This document shows positions 37,210 through 49,141 of a stretch of 64,000 nt of DNA, one piece after another. Below the pieces are notes generated by a model. It was not told where the DNA came from. It searched no databases and saw only the letters and a program-made list of their open reading frames with translations. The DNA is from Acidobacteriota bacterium (GTDB taxonomy: Bacteria; Acidobacteriota; Blastocatellia; RBC074): the NCBI GenBank assembly GCA_016196035.1, contig JACPYM010000031.1:1-64000 (forward strand), in the 5' to 3' direction. Both the position numbers and the translations under genes were made by a program. Position 1 is the first letter of the stretch. The number at the start of each line of letters is the position of its first letter.

Positions 37210-37626
37210 TCAACGCTCAACGACAGGCCAGCCGAAAATATGAACCAGTTCACTGGCGACGTTGTAATACTGCACGCCGCGCTGGCTGACCAAGGCGACT
37301 TTGCCCATCCTCGTGCGTTTGGTTTTGAATTCGGCAAGTTTGAACAAGCGCCGCAGCAAGTGCTGTAACTCGGCAGTTTGGTCAGCCGTGAGTTTCACGC
37401 AAAGCATGCAGAAGGCCGTTTCGGCAGCGGCCCGCCGCCAGAAATCGCTGTGATTGATCGTGACAAACGTCGGGTGTTTGGCTTGGCGTAAGAGCGCGGG
37501 AATGGCTTCGTCTTTGATGATCGTGCCGGGCCGCAGAGCTTTGATGAGAACGACCGGGCCGCGATACCAGGTTGAGATGGCGGCTTCCAATCCCAGGCCC
37601 TGCAACTCTTCATCAAGGACGATCAT
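37210..37626 (-). CDS. DUF5615-like PIN-fold protein (putative toxin of a DUF433 pair)
   Basis: A 138-residue protein starting MIVLDEELQGLGLEAAIS, with acidic residues at the N-terminus and near KDEAIPALLRQAKHPTFVT followed by INHSDFW, the pattern of PIN-like/Mut7-C-like domains annotated DUF5615. Its ATG (37624-37626) overlaps the stop of the upstream DUF433 gene by four bases, so the two are translationally coupled. DUF433-DUF5615 pairs are widely treated as toxin-antitoxin-like modules; RNase activity of this member is not shown. The remaining C-terminal half (LTADQTAELQHLLRRLFKLAEFK) is longer than in minimal family members. The Roco-TIR gene begins 75 bp downstream on the same strand. 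Confidence 0.75.
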   Translation of the reverse strand: MIVLDEELQGLGLEAAISTWYRGPVVLIKALRPGTIIKDEAIPALLRQAKHPTFVTINHSDFWRRAAAETAFCMLCVKLTADQTAELQHLLRRLFKLAEFKTKRTRMGKVALVSQRGVQYYNVASELVHIFGWPVVER

Positions 37627-37907
37627 GCTTGTGCGGCCAATTCCTTGCTTTGTTGGTCGAAGGCTTTGGCCGCCAATGCCAAAGCTTCTTTCACCGCTGC
37701 CACGGGAACTTGATAGCCTTCGGCGACTCGCTCCACCGTGCGCCCCGCAGCCAACAGCTTCAACGCATGTCGCACATCGATCCGCGTGTACTTGAAGGTC
37801 GGACGCCCGCCGCATACACCCGGCGCCATCACAATATGACGGCTGACCGCGTAGTATTCATACAGCTCGCCGCCCACCATTTCACGAATCAGTTTCTTTG
37901 CTTTCAT
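37623..37907 (-). CDS. DUF433 domain protein (putative antitoxin)
   Basis: A 94-residue protein with the DUF433 core: IVMAPGVCGGRPTFKYTRIDV followed by a helix-turn-helix-like ALKLLAAGRTVERVAEGYQVPVAAVKEALALA. The G-RP-x-TR motif is typical, although a Lys-Tyr replaces the usual 'I-GTR' spacing. It begins an operon with the PIN-like gene through a four-base ATGA overlap. The likely role is DNA binding and neutralisation of its partner, as for other DUF433 antitoxins; this is inference from context. Confidence 0.85.
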   Translation of the reverse strand: MKAKKLIREMVGGELYEYYAVSRHIVMAPGVCGGRPTFKYTRIDVRHALKLLAAGRTVERVAEGYQVPVAAVKEALALAAKAFDQQSKELAAQA

Positions 37908-37966
37908 AGCGCACGCATTCTACCGATGAATTTGATCTTTGACCACGACAGTGAACCTACACCACT

Positions 37967-39388
37967 TCACGCCAATAACTTCTGCACCACATTTCCATGC
38001 ACATCCGTCAACCGATACTCACGCCCCTGAAACTTGAACGTCAGCTTGGTGTGTTCGATGCCCAACAGCCGCAAAATCGTCGCGTGCAAGTCGTGCACAT
38101 CCACGGGGTCAACGACCGGGTTGTAGCCAATTTCATCCGTTTCCCCGACCGTGACGCCGCCCTTGATGCCGCCGCCGGCGAGCCACATGGCGAAGGCGCG
38201 CGGGTGGTGGTCGCGGCCCAGCAGTTTGGAGCCGCTGCGGCCTTCGTTCATCGGGGTGCGCCCGAATTCGCCGCCCCAGATGACGAGGGTTTCGTCGAGC
38301 AGGCCGCGTTGTTTGAGGTCGGTCAGCAGCGCGCCGATGGGTTTGTCTACTTCGCGGCAGAGGCGCGGGAGCTTGGAGACGATGTCGGTGCCGACGCTGT
38401 TGCCGTGCGTGTCCCAGCCCCAGTGATACAACTGCACGAAGCGCGTGCCGCGTTCGACCAGCCGCCGCGCCAGCAGGCAGTTGTTGGCGAACGAGGTCTC
38501 GCCGGGCCGTGTGCCGTAGGCTTCGTGAATGGCTGCGGGTTCCTTACTGATGTCGGTCAGTTCGGGCACGCTGGTTTGCATGCGGAAGGCGAGTTCATAG
38601 GCCGAGATGCGTGTGTTGATTTCGGGGTCTAGGGTTTCCTGCTGTTGCAGTTGATTCAAATCGCGCAACGCATCTAGCGTTTGCCGCCGCGTCGCGCTCG
38701 ATACGCCGTCGGGATTGCTGACGTAAAGCACCGGCTCGCCTTTCGAGCGGAACTCTACGCCCTGATGTTGCGTCGGCAGGAAGCCGCTGCCCCAACAGGT
38801 CTTGCCGCCGTCGGGGTTGTTTTCGCCGCTGATGAGCACGACGAAGCCGGGCAGGTCGCGGTTCTCGCTGCCCAGACCGTATTGCAGCCACGCGCCCATG
38901 CTCGGACGGCCCGGAATCTGGTGGCCGGTGTTCATGAAAATCTGCGCGGGCGCGTGGTTGAATTGCGTCGTGTGCATGGTGCGGATGATCGCGATTTCAT
39001 CCGCGTGGCTCGCCAGATGCGGCAACAGGTCAGAGATTTCCTGTCCAGACTTGCCGTAGCGTTTGAAATTGAATGGGGAACCGAGCAGCTTCGGCGTGCC
39101 TTGAATGAAGGCGAAGCGTTCGCCTTTGGTGAACTCTTCGGGGCAGGGCTGGCCGTCGTATTTGCGCAGCACCGGTTTGTTGTCGAACAAATCAATCGTC
39201 GAAGGCGCGCCCGCCATAAACAGGTAAATCACGCGCTTGGCTTTCGGTGCAAACTGCTGAATGCGCGTTTGCGCGAACAGCTTTTCATCCAGCAGCGACG
39301 ACAGCGCCATTGCGCCGAGGCCGAAGCCAGTCTGTTTGAAAAAGTGGCGGCGCGTGCTGCGCCGCAAGGTTTCGAGCGTCTCATTCAT
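37967..39388 (-). CDS. DUF1501 family protein with Tat-like signal
   Basis: A 473-residue protein of the DUF1501 family, related to the alkaline phosphatase/sulfatase superfamily and usually paired with PSCyt1-DUF1549-DUF1553 proteins. A twin-arginine-like leader ([23 protein letters not shown]) suggests folded export. Family segments are [75 protein letters not shown] and [17 protein letters not shown]. Metal-binding residues of the superfamily are plausibly the Asp/His in DTHG and GRDHH. The PSD1 partner on the same strand lies 2.3 kb upstream, separated by GNAT, acyltransferase and DUF1080 genes. Catalytic function is unknown. Confidence 0.92.
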   Translation of the reverse strand: MNETLETLRRSTRRHFFKQTGFGLGAMALSSLLDEKLFAQTRIQQFAPKAKRVIYLFMAGAPSTIDLFDNKPVLRKYDGQPCPEEFTKGERFAFIQGTPKLLGSPFNFKRYGKSGQEISDLLPHLASHADEIAIIRTMHTTQFNHAPAQIFMNTGHQIPGRPSMGAWLQYGLGSENRDLPGFVVLISGENNPDGGKTCWGSGFLPTQHQGVEFRSKGEPVLYVSNPDGVSSATRRQTLDALRDLNQLQQQETLDPEINTRISAYELAFRMQTSVPELTDISKEPAAIHEAYGTRPGETSFANNCLLARRLVERGTRFVQLYHWGWDTHGNSVGTDIVSKLPRLCREVDKPIGALLTDLKQRGLLDETLVIWGGEFGRTPMNEGRSGSKLLGRDHHPRAFAMWLAGGGIKGGVTVGETDEIGYNPVVDPVDVHDLHATILRLLGIEHTKLTFKFQGREYRLTDVHGNVVQKLLA

Positions 39389-39411
39389 AGCTTTTTCTCC
39401 GTTGCATCTCT

Positions 39412-39603
39412 AATGCGGTACAGGGAGCGGTAGCGGCCTGGCGCTTCCGACTCGCGCGCACGCGGAGGTGCCAAGTCGCTTGTATGTTCGACAAGCTGCC
39501 AGCTTGTCGAAGTTCCGGCTGTCAACCTAATGGACTAACGACCACGCTTCGACAAGCTGCCAGCTTGTCGAACAACCCGGTCGCTACCGCTCCCGTACCG
39601 CAT
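39412..39603. repeat. Compound inverted repeat overlapping the GNAT 3' end
   Basis: Outer arms ATGCGGTACAGGGAGCGGTA (39414 side) and TACCGCTCCCGTACCGCAT (ending 39603) flank two identical 25-base hairpins with core CGACAAGCT-GCC-AGCTTGTCG (39488-39510 and 39549-39571). The right half overlaps the last codons of the GNAT gene, whose stop is at 39535. Confidence 0.88.
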
Positions 39604-40161
39604 GAATTCATCCGGCAACAGCGCAAACAGCAGCGTCGTGCGCAACGCGCCGTCCGCCGCAATGCGTTCGTTGCGCAGCGTCGCTTCCAACCGATAATCC
39701 GCGCGTTCGGCCACCCGGCGGCTGCGCACGTTGCGCGCGTCGCAGCAAATCTGGATACGATTGGCTTTCAATGTCTCGAAACCAACGCGCGTGAGGGCGC
39801 GCACCGCTTCGGTCACCAGCCCGCGTCCTTGCGCTGACGTGCGACACCAATAACCGATCTCGAATTTTGGCACCGCCCAATCGTGCACGAATAAATCTGT
39901 CGCCAGCACGAACGTGCCGGACTCTTTCAAAAAACCAAAGAGCGGAAAACCCGCGCCGGTTGCAAACGTTGCTGCGGCTTCCTGGCAAAATGCTTCCGTC
40001 TCCGCTTCACTTGGCAACACCCGCGCCCACGGCATCCATTGGTGCAATTCGGCGAACGACTCGCGGATGGCAGCGTTCACTGCGACACCGTCGCCGGCTT
40101 GCGGCGCGCGCAACAGCAAGCGTTCGGTTTCGATGGTTGCGGGGAAGACATTGGCGCTCAT
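39535..40161 (-). CDS. GNAT family N-acetyltransferase (RimJ/RimL-like)
   Basis: A 208-residue acetyltransferase. It opens with TIETERLLLRAPQAGDGVAV, typical of RimJ/RimL-type enzymes, and shows FEIGYWCRTSAQGRGLVTEA, the acetyl-CoA pyrophosphate-binding motif A, then FETLKANRIQICCDARNVRS and RRVAERADYRLEATLRN. The natural end of the fold would be near LLFALLPDEFM; the last 20 residues (from RYGSGSDRV) are encoded by a palindromic repeat, so the original stop has probably been lost. Substrate is unknown. It sits one gene away from DUF1501 and directly downstream of a PlsC-like gene with five bases between them. Confidence 0.92.
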   Translation of the reverse strand: MSANVFPATIETERLLLRAPQAGDGVAVNAAIRESFAELHQWMPWARVLPSEAETEAFCQEAAATFATGAGFPLFGFLKESGTFVLATDLFVHDWAVPKFEIGYWCRTSAQGRGLVTEAVRALTRVGFETLKANRIQICCDARNVRSRRVAERADYRLEATLRNERIAADGALRTTLLFALLPDEFMRYGSGSDRVVRQAGSLSKRGR

Positions 40162-40166
40162 TGCTC

Positions 40167-40730
40167 TTACTTATGTCGCGTGAATGGCGCGTAGAACGCG
40201 CGAATCTCCGCCATATCCTTTTCGATGTCGCCCGTCGGCGTAAAGGTCGGCCCGAAGCCCGTCACCTTATTTTCGTAATCAAAAAAGCCCAACACAATTG
40301 GCACCTGCGCTTGCGCGGCGATGTAATAAAACCCGGTCTTCCAGTGCGTCACTTGCCGGCGTGTGCCTTCGGGCGGGATGCCCAGGATGAGCGCATCGTG
40401 ACGGCGGAACTGCTCGACGCTTTGCGCAACCAGGTTGTGGTTGGCTGAACGTTCGACCGCGATGCCGCCCAGCCAGCGCGCGATGCCGCCCAGGGGCCAA
40501 CGAAACAGCGTGTGCTTACCCAGCCAATACACTTTGAAGCGAAAGGCGAAAGCCACGCCCATTGCTAACAGGAAATCCCAATTCGACGTATGCGGTGCGG
40601 CGATGATGATGTACTTCGGGCATGCCGGCAGCGCTCCTTCCAAACGCCAGCCGCAGAGTTTGAACAAGCTGTGCGCACTGCGTTGCAACAGCTTGTTCAA
40701 AACGGGCGTGTCGAAGATGGTCGTGCGCAT
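40167..40730 (-). CDS. Lysophospholipid acyltransferase-like protein (PlsC superfamily)
   Basis: A 187-residue acyltransferase-fold protein. It has the catalytic HX4D motif in AAPHTSNWDFLLAMG (about residues 46-51) and the acyl-acceptor motif GIPPEGTRRQVTHWKTGFYYIA, with a final block VPIVLGFFDYENK. Length is at the short end of the PlsC superfamily and matches a group annotated 1-acylglycerol-3-phosphate acyltransferase. It likely acylates a lysolipid at the membrane. Its ATG overlaps the DUF1080 stop by one base (TAATG), so the pair is translationally coupled although no shared pathway is obvious. Confidence 0.88.
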   Translation of the reverse strand: MRTTIFDTPVLNKLLQRSAHSLFKLCGWRLEGALPACPKYIIIAAPHTSNWDFLLAMGVAFAFRFKVYWLGKHTLFRWPLGGIARWLGGIAVERSANHNLVAQSVEQFRRHDALILGIPPEGTRRQVTHWKTGFYYIAAQAQVPIVLGFFDYENKVTGFGPTFTPTGDIEKDMAEIRAFYAPFTRHK

Positions 40731-41554
40731 TACAGCGGGCGCACCCAGATGTTACGGAAGCGCGTCGGATTGCCGTGATCCTGCAATTTGATTGGGCCTT
40801 TGGGGCCATGCGGGATGTATAGCGGCGCGCGATCGTTATAGGTTTCGCCGTAAATTTGCACGTTGTTTTGCACCAGCACGCCGTTATGAAAAACGGTGAC
40901 GCGCGCGGGCCGCGTGACGTTGCCGATTTCATCAAAGCGCGGCGAGGTGAAGATGATGTCGTAGGTCTGCCATTCGCCCGGTTTGCGCGAAGCGTTGACC
41001 AGCGGCGCGTGTTGTTTGTAAACCGCGCCCGCCTGGCCGTGGAAGTAGGTCGGGTTTTGGTACGAATCGAGCACCTGCACTTCGTAGCGGCCCATCAGGA
41101 AGATGCCGCTATTGCCACGGTTTTGGCCATCGCCTTTGACTTCGGCTGGCGTGGCCCATTCGATGTGCAATTGGTAATCGCCCCATTCGCCTTTGGTGAC
41201 GATGTCGCCCGTGCGCGGCGCGACTTGCAGATAGCCGTCCTGCACCGCCCACTTCGCTGCGCCGCCGTCGCGCAGGCTTTTCCAGTTCGATAGGTCTTTG
41301 CCGTCGAAGATGATGATGGCGTCCGAGGGCGGATCGCCGGGTTTGGCGCCGGGCGTGACGACCGCGGGTTCTTTTTTGGGCGCTTCGTGCGGCGGCAAGA
41401 GCAGGCCCATCTCCAAGGCTTTTTTGCGTACTTCTTCGATTTGCTGCGGGGTGTATGGCGCGGGCTGTTGTTGGGCGCTGGCGCAGGCCGGAACCAACAC
41501 GATCAGTGCGATGGCCGCAAAGGCCAGCCAGGGGCGCGTATTCAGTTTCTGCAT
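40730..41554 (-). CDS. Exported DUF1080 (3-keto-disaccharide hydrolase-like) protein
   Basis: A 274-residue exported protein of the DUF1080 family, a concanavalin-like beta-sandwich. It has a signal peptide ([18 protein letters not shown]) in which VPAC could serve as a lipobox, making it a possible lipoprotein. Family blocks are [63 protein letters not shown] and the end [21 protein letters not shown]. Relatives act on keto-glycosides or bind sugars. The start at 41554 is supported by CGAGGAGAA upstream. It is followed by the overlapping acyltransferase gene. Confidence 0.92.
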   Translation of the reverse strand: MQKLNTRPWLAFAAIALIVLVPACASAQQQPAPYTPQQIEEVRKKALEMGLLLPPHEAPKKEPAVVTPGAKPGDPPSDAIIIFDGKDLSNWKSLRDGGAAKWAVQDGYLQVAPRTGDIVTKGEWGDYQLHIEWATPAEVKGDGQNRGNSGIFLMGRYEVQVLDSYQNPTYFHGQAGAVYKQHAPLVNASRKPGEWQTYDIIFTSPRFDEIGNVTRPARVTVFHNGVLVQNNVQIYGETYNDRAPLYIPHGPKGPIKLQDHGNPTRFRNIWVRPL

Positions 41555-41613
41555 GGTTGGTGTTCTCCTCGATTGGGTTGAGTGATCGAAAGTCACGAAA
41601 GACTGAAGCCAGG

Positions 41614-41705
41614 GAAGAGATTACGGAACAGACGGAAATAACGGAACAGACGGAAGAAACCAGTTAGGTCAATCAATCTTTTCTGTTTGTTCCGTAACCT
41701 CTTTC
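41614..41705. repeat. Long inverted repeat, family C, with internal direct repeats
   Basis: AGAGATTACGGAACAGACGG at the left and TTGTTCCGTAACCTCTTTC at the right can pair. The left half holds two 18-base units, CGGAACAGACGGAAATAA and CGGAACAGACGGAAGAAA. The second family C element is at 10142-10232. It ends 13 bases before the PSD1 stop. Confidence 0.82.
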
Positions 41706-41718
41706 AACCTCCGCTTCC

Positions 41719-44898
<3,180 letters not shown>

Positions 44899-45067
44899 AG
44901 GTGCTGTCCGATGCTGGTTTGAAGTTGCTGTTATGAATGCTGGCGCAGCCAGCGGGGAATCAAAAGCGCGGGAAAGATAGCACAGACGTTTTGGGAAGAG
45001 TAGGCAGATGCAAGCCGAGGCGATCCGGCGCTTTTGGCGGGAATGAAGTTACAGGCAGTTTAGTCAA

Positions 45068-45176
45068 AGTAGCGCAACCCGCCGAGGTTGCGCTGTTTTA
45101 TCAAGCGTGCCACCGCGCCAACTGCAACCAATTTTGGAGTTGATGAAGCCGCGCAACCTCGGCGGGTTGCGCTACT
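45068..45176. repeat. Long inverted repeat, family F
   Basis: Perfect 26-bp arms beginning AGTAGCGCAACCCGCCGAGG (45068-45093) and their complement (45151-45176) around a 57-base loop. It lies 22 bases past the stop of the ABC ATPase gene. Confidence 0.93.
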
Positions 45177-45198
45177 CTGGCGGCGAATTCTGCTCGGC

Positions 45199-45888
45199 TC
45201 AATGCTCGCGCACGATCTTGCCGTCCAGCATCTTGACGCGCCGGTCGGCCAGATGCAGAAAGCGTGTGTCGTGCGTGACCAGGCAAATTGTCGTGCCCGC
45301 CGCGTGCAGTTCTTTCAACAGCTTCATCACGGCCTCGCCGCTGGCCGAATCGAGATTGCCGGTGGGTTCGTCGGCGAGCAGGATGGCCGGTTTGCACACG
45401 ATGGCGCGCGCGATGGCGACCAGTTGTTGATGGCCGCCCGAAAGCTGCCCCGGGCGCATGCGCGCGCGGTCGGCGATGCCGACACGTTCGAGCGCGCCCG
45501 TGACGCGCTCTTTGCGCTCGCTGCCTTTGACGTTCATGTAACTGAGCGGCTGTTCGATATTCTCAAACACAGACATATCGCCGATCAGGTTGAAGCTTTG
45601 AAAAACGAAGCCGATGTCCTGGTTACGCAGCCGTGCGCGGTCGGCCAGTTTCAGGCTTTGCACCGGCTGGCCGCGAAAGCAATAGACACCGCCCGAAGCT
45701 GAATCGAGCAATCCCATAATCGCGAGCAGTGTGGATTTGCCGCACCCGGAAGGGCCGTGGACGGCGACGAATTCGCCGGGCTGAATCGCCAAGTCAACGC
45801 CGGTCAACACGGGGGTTTCGACACTGCCGTTGCGAAACGCTTTGGTCAGGTCTTCCATCATCACAAAAGGCAAGCCTTCAACAGTCAT
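45199..45888 (-). CDS. ABC transporter ATP-binding protein (LolD/MacB type)
   Basis: A 229-residue ATPase. Walker A is GPSGCGKST (about residues 44-52), the Q-loop region is GFVFQSFNLIGDMSV, the signature is LSGGHQQLVAIARAI, Walker B is AILLADEPTGNLDS and the H-loop is VTHDTRF. This is the LolD/MacB/FtsE subfamily, which partners with FtsX-type permeases to drive periplasmic or lipoprotein transport rather than classic import. Glu-to-His replacement in the usual LSGGQQQ signature (GGHQQ) is noted. No permease is adjacent; an ADOP permease at 10.4 kb lacks its own ATPase, though linkage is unproven. The gene is monocistronic in appearance. Confidence 0.95.
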   Translation of the reverse strand: MTVEGLPFVMMEDLTKAFRNGSVETPVLTGVDLAIQPGEFVAVHGPSGCGKSTLLAIMGLLDSASGGVYCFRGQPVQSLKLADRARLRNQDIGFVFQSFNLIGDMSVFENIEQPLSYMNVKGSERKERVTGALERVGIADRARMRPGQLSGGHQQLVAIARAIVCKPAILLADEPTGNLDSASGEAVMKLLKELHAAGTTICLVTHDTRFLHLADRRVKMLDGKIVREH

Positions 45889-46132
45889 AGTTTTGCTGTG
45901 CTCCTATCAAGTTCGGTTTTCATGGGCGGCAGTATGTGACGTTGCGACGGTCTACGTTTCAAACTACTAAATAGTTCGTACTTTGTTTTTTGAACTTGGC
46001 AATGGTTGACGGCAGCCGCAGCCATCGCGCACAATCCGCACGCTTTTTAACACCCCTGAACGTTGCTCATCCCTCACGGCTTTTCCTCAATGCATCCCCC
46101 GCAGACACCTTCATCTTTTTAGGGAGCGTTTC

Positions 46133-49015
46133 ATGGCTATTGCTTTGGTCACCCGCGGCAAACGTTTGTTCATCTTGCCGGTACTGCTCGCCACGATGTT
46201 TGGGTTTCACTGGTTCATACGCGGAATCGCCCCGGCGGGGGCGCAAAATGATTTGCCCGCGATCATGTTTGTGACCCAGCCGCCCTTTGGCGCCGATTTC
46301 ATCTCGGTCAACGCCGTCTTTGGCAATCATCTGCCACGCACCCAACTGGCGCCGCGCGGCGGCGATTTGTGGATTCGCTACAGCGATGGCGCGCTGCGCA
46401 ATCTGACGCAGGAAGCGGGCTTGGGCACGAAGGCGGGCGAAGAGATCATCGTGCGCGAACCGAGCATGCATTGGTCGGGCGTAAAAGCGCTGGTCGCCAT
46501 CGCTAGCGGCGGCACGACCAAAGACGACTATTCAGCGGTCTTTTATCAGCTTTACGAAGTCACGGGCTTCGGCAAAGGCGAAGCGGTCAAGTTTACGCGC
46601 CTGCCGCAACCGGCGGACAACAACAACGTCTCGCCGCTTTACGGTACCGACGACCGCATCATTTTCACCTCGGATCGCCCGCGCAATGGCGACAAGGCCA
46701 GCTATCCGCAACTCGACGAATACGAATCGCAGGCGACTAACACCGGCATTTGGTCAATGAACTCCGACGGTTCGGATGTGCGCTTGCTGGATCACGCGGT
46801 GTCGGGCGATTTCACGCCGAGCATCGCGGCGGATGGGCGGCTGGTCTTTACGCGCTGGGATCACCTGCAACGCGACCAGCAAAACGAGTACGACCCTGAC
46901 GTATACAAGCCGTTCAATTTCACTTCGGAAAACAGCGACGAAAAGCTGAGCAGCGCGCCGGAGGTTTTTCCCGAACCGTTGCGCGTGCCGAGTGGCAGTT
47001 ACAATCACCGCCACACGATCAACCAGTTTTTCCCCTGGCAGATGAATGAAGACGGCACCGAACTGGAAACGCTCAATCACATCGGACGGCACGAATTGCT
47101 GAGCTACTTCGATGCATCGCACGACGGCCTGCCGGAGTTCATCGCGGCTGAAACGCGCCGCACCTCCGCCAGTTTTTTGCAGATCAAAGAAGACCCGCTG
47201 CGCCCCGGCTATTTCATCGGCACGAACGCGCCCGAATTCGCCACGCACGCCGCCGGGCAGATCATCGCACTCAACGCGCCCAAAACGGCCAATGCCGAGC
47301 AGATGCAATTTGAATATCTGACCGACCCGGTGACGCGCTCCTACGTTGCCGACGCCCAACAGCCGCCGCTCAATCACGTGGGCCTCTTTCGCAACCCGAC
47401 GCCGCTCTCGACCGGCACGTTGATCGCCGTGCATACGACTTCAACGTATGCCGATAAAACCGCCGGACAGCCGCTCAGTTCGCGCTACAACTTTCGGCTG
47501 GTGCGGATGACGCGGCCCGCGCAGGGCGGTGGCTATTGGTTACCGGGCGAACGCCTGCTGCCCAACGGCATCAACAAGACGATCACCTACTGGGACAATC
47601 AGACTTACACGCAACTCAATTTCAGCGGCCAACTCTGGGAACTCGACCCCGTCGAAATCCGCGTGCGCCCGCGTCCCGCCAAGTTGCAGACGCCCTTGCC
47701 TGAGATTGAAGCCAACATCCTGCAACAGGAACTCGGTGGACAGGCGGGCATTGACCAATTCAAAACCTTTCTGGAAGCGCGCAATCTGGCGCTGGTCGTC
47801 AGCCGCAACGTCACGCGCCGTGCCGACAAACAGCAGGATTACAACCTGCGCGTCGTGGGCGGCGTGCAAACCGCCGAAGCGAACGCGACGCCGGTGGACG
47901 TGCAGTACATTCAATTCCTGCAAGGCGATTTGGTGCGCGGCTACAACGGCTACACGCGCGGACGGCGGCCCATCGCGCAAATCCAGCACGACAGCCCGTT
48001 GCCGAATGTGCCCAACGCGCCGTTCGGCAGCGTGCAGGTTGCCAGCGACGGCAGCATCGCGGCTTTCGTTCCCGCACGGCGCGCATTGTCCTGGCAACTC
48101 ACCAAACCCAATGGCGAAGGCGTCGTGCGCGAACGGTACTGGCTAACCTTCCAACCGGGCGAAATGCGTTCGTGCACGAATTGCCACGGCTTGAATACGA
48201 CTGACGTGGTGCTGCATCAGCCCGCGCCGACCAATCCGCCGCAAGCCTTGCGCGACCTGTTGCGCTGGTATCGCACTGCGTTCCCGACGCCGGTCAAACG
48301 CGCGGCGCATCTATCCGCCGCCAGTTACAGCGAAGCCTTGCTGGCCGCCGAATCCATCGTCGCGGCGTTCGGCGGCAATCTGGCGAATACGACCGCTTCG
48401 GCGACCGCCGCGTTGCCGACGACCTTGGGCGGTACCTCGGTCAAGGTGAAAGACAGCTTGGGCGTCGAGCGCGCCGCGCCGCTCTTTTTCGTCTCGCCCA
48501 CGCAGGTCAATTACCAAATTCCGGCGGGCACAGCGCGGGGGTTGGCGACGATCACGATCACCAATGCCAGCGGCGAAACCAGCTTGAGCACGGCGCAAAT
48601 CGGCACGACTGCGCCGGGCCTATTCACCGCCAACGCGACGGGCAAAGGCTTGGCTGCGGCGGTGGCGTTGCGTGTCAAAGCCGACGGCTCGCAGAGTTAC
48701 GAAGCCATCGGCCAATTCGACGCGCAGCAAAACCGGTTCGTGCCGCGCCCGATTGATCTGGGCGCGGCCAGCGATCAGGTGTACTTGGTGATGTTCGGCA
48801 GCGGCTGGCGCGCGCGGGCAGCGCTGGACAATGTCGAAGTAAAAGTCGGTGGTGTGAATGCGCCGGTGAATTTTGCGGCAGCACAGGGCGGATTGATTGG
48901 TGTGGATCAACTGAATGCGCGCTTGCCGCGTGCGCTGCTTGGGCGTGGCGAAGTCGAAATCACTGTGTTGGTGGATGGAAAGGCGGCGAATGTGGTGCGC
49001 GTGAGTATCAAGTAG
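46133..49015 (+). CDS. Exported heme-motif propeller protein with C-terminal TIGR03437 domain
   Basis: A 960-residue exported protein with a signal anchor (RLFILPVLLATMFGFHWFI). The N-terminal part resembles PD40/WD40-like propeller and hydrazine synthase alpha-subunit-like regions (DDRIIFTSDRPRNGD, TNTGIWSMNSDGSDVRLLD, SIAADGRLVFTRWDHLQRDQ). A c-type heme motif CTNCHG lies near residue 680 after LTFQPGEMRS. The C-terminal 230 residues are a TIGR03437 domain (AAFGGNLANT, SPTQVNYQIPAGTARG, GKGLAAAVALRV) like those in the giant protein and at the window's right end. AGGGAG precedes the start. It is probably a periplasmic or surface cytochrome; only one CxxCH is present, so anammox-type hydrazine chemistry is not implied. 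Confidence 0.85.
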   Translation: MAIALVTRGKRLFILPVLLATMFGFHWFIRGIAPAGAQNDLPAIMFVTQPPFGADFISVNAVFGNHLPRTQLAPRGGDLWIRYSDGALRNLTQEAGLGTKAGEEIIVREPSMHWSGVKALVAIASGGTTKDDYSAVFYQLYEVTGFGKGEAVKFTRLPQPADNNNVSPLYGTDDRIIFTSDRPRNGDKASYPQLDEYESQATNTGIWSMNSDGSDVRLLDHAVSGDFTPSIAADGRLVFTRWDHLQRDQQNEYDPDVYKPFNFTSENSDEKLSSAPEVFPEPLRVPSGSYNHRHTINQFFPWQMNEDGTELETLNHIGRHELLSYFDASHDGLPEFIAAETRRTSASFLQIKEDPLRPGYFIGTNAPEFATHAAGQIIALNAPKTANAEQMQFEYLTDPVTRSYVADAQQPPLNHVGLFRNPTPLSTGTLIAVHTTSTYADKTAGQPLSSRYNFRLVRMTRPAQGGGYWLPGERLLPNGINKTITYWDNQTYTQLNFSGQLWELDPVEIRVRPRPAKLQTPLPEIEANILQQELGGQAGIDQFKTFLEARNLALVVSRNVTRRADKQQDYNLRVVGGVQTAEANATPVDVQYIQFLQGDLVRGYNGYTRGRRPIAQIQHDSPLPNVPNAPFGSVQVASDGSIAAFVPARRALSWQLTKPNGEGVVRERYWLTFQPGEMRSCTNCHGLNTTDVVLHQPAPTNPPQALRDLLRWYRTAFPTPVKRAAHLSAASYSEALLAAESIVAAFGGNLANTTASATAALPTTLGGTSVKVKDSLGVERAAPLFFVSPTQVNYQIPAGTARGLATITITNASGETSLSTAQIGTTAPGLFTANATGKGLAAAVALRVKADGSQSYEAIGQFDAQQNRFVPRPIDLGAASDQVYLVMFGSGWRARAALDNVEVKVGGVNAPVNFAAAQGGLIGVDQLNARLPRALLGRGEVEITVLVDGKAANVVRVSIK

Positions 49016-49016
49016 A

Positions 49017-49140
49017 CCTGGGTACGCATCGCTTCCAGCGTGCAGTCTCGGCGTAAGACCGAGTAATGCCGGTAGGGTTTTCCTTCGGCATCATTCCGTC
49101 TGTTGCCGAGTCTGCACGCTGGAAGCGCTGCGTACCCAGG
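49017..49140. repeat. Long inverted repeat, family A
   Basis: Arms beginning CCTGGGTACGCATCGCTTCC (from 49017) and the complement ending at 49140, with a loop containing AATGCCGGTAGGG...CCTTCGGCAT. It starts one base after the upstream stop and ends one base before the convergent amidohydrolase stop, so it fills the whole intergenic gap. Arms and loop match the element at 14880-15002. Confidence 0.93.
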
Positions 49141-49141
49141 G

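Noticed and set aside
46133-48250. Hydrazine synthase (anammox) function for the heme-motif protein
   Set aside because: Only one CxxCH is present, no other anammox gene is nearby, and the resemblance is limited to the propeller region.
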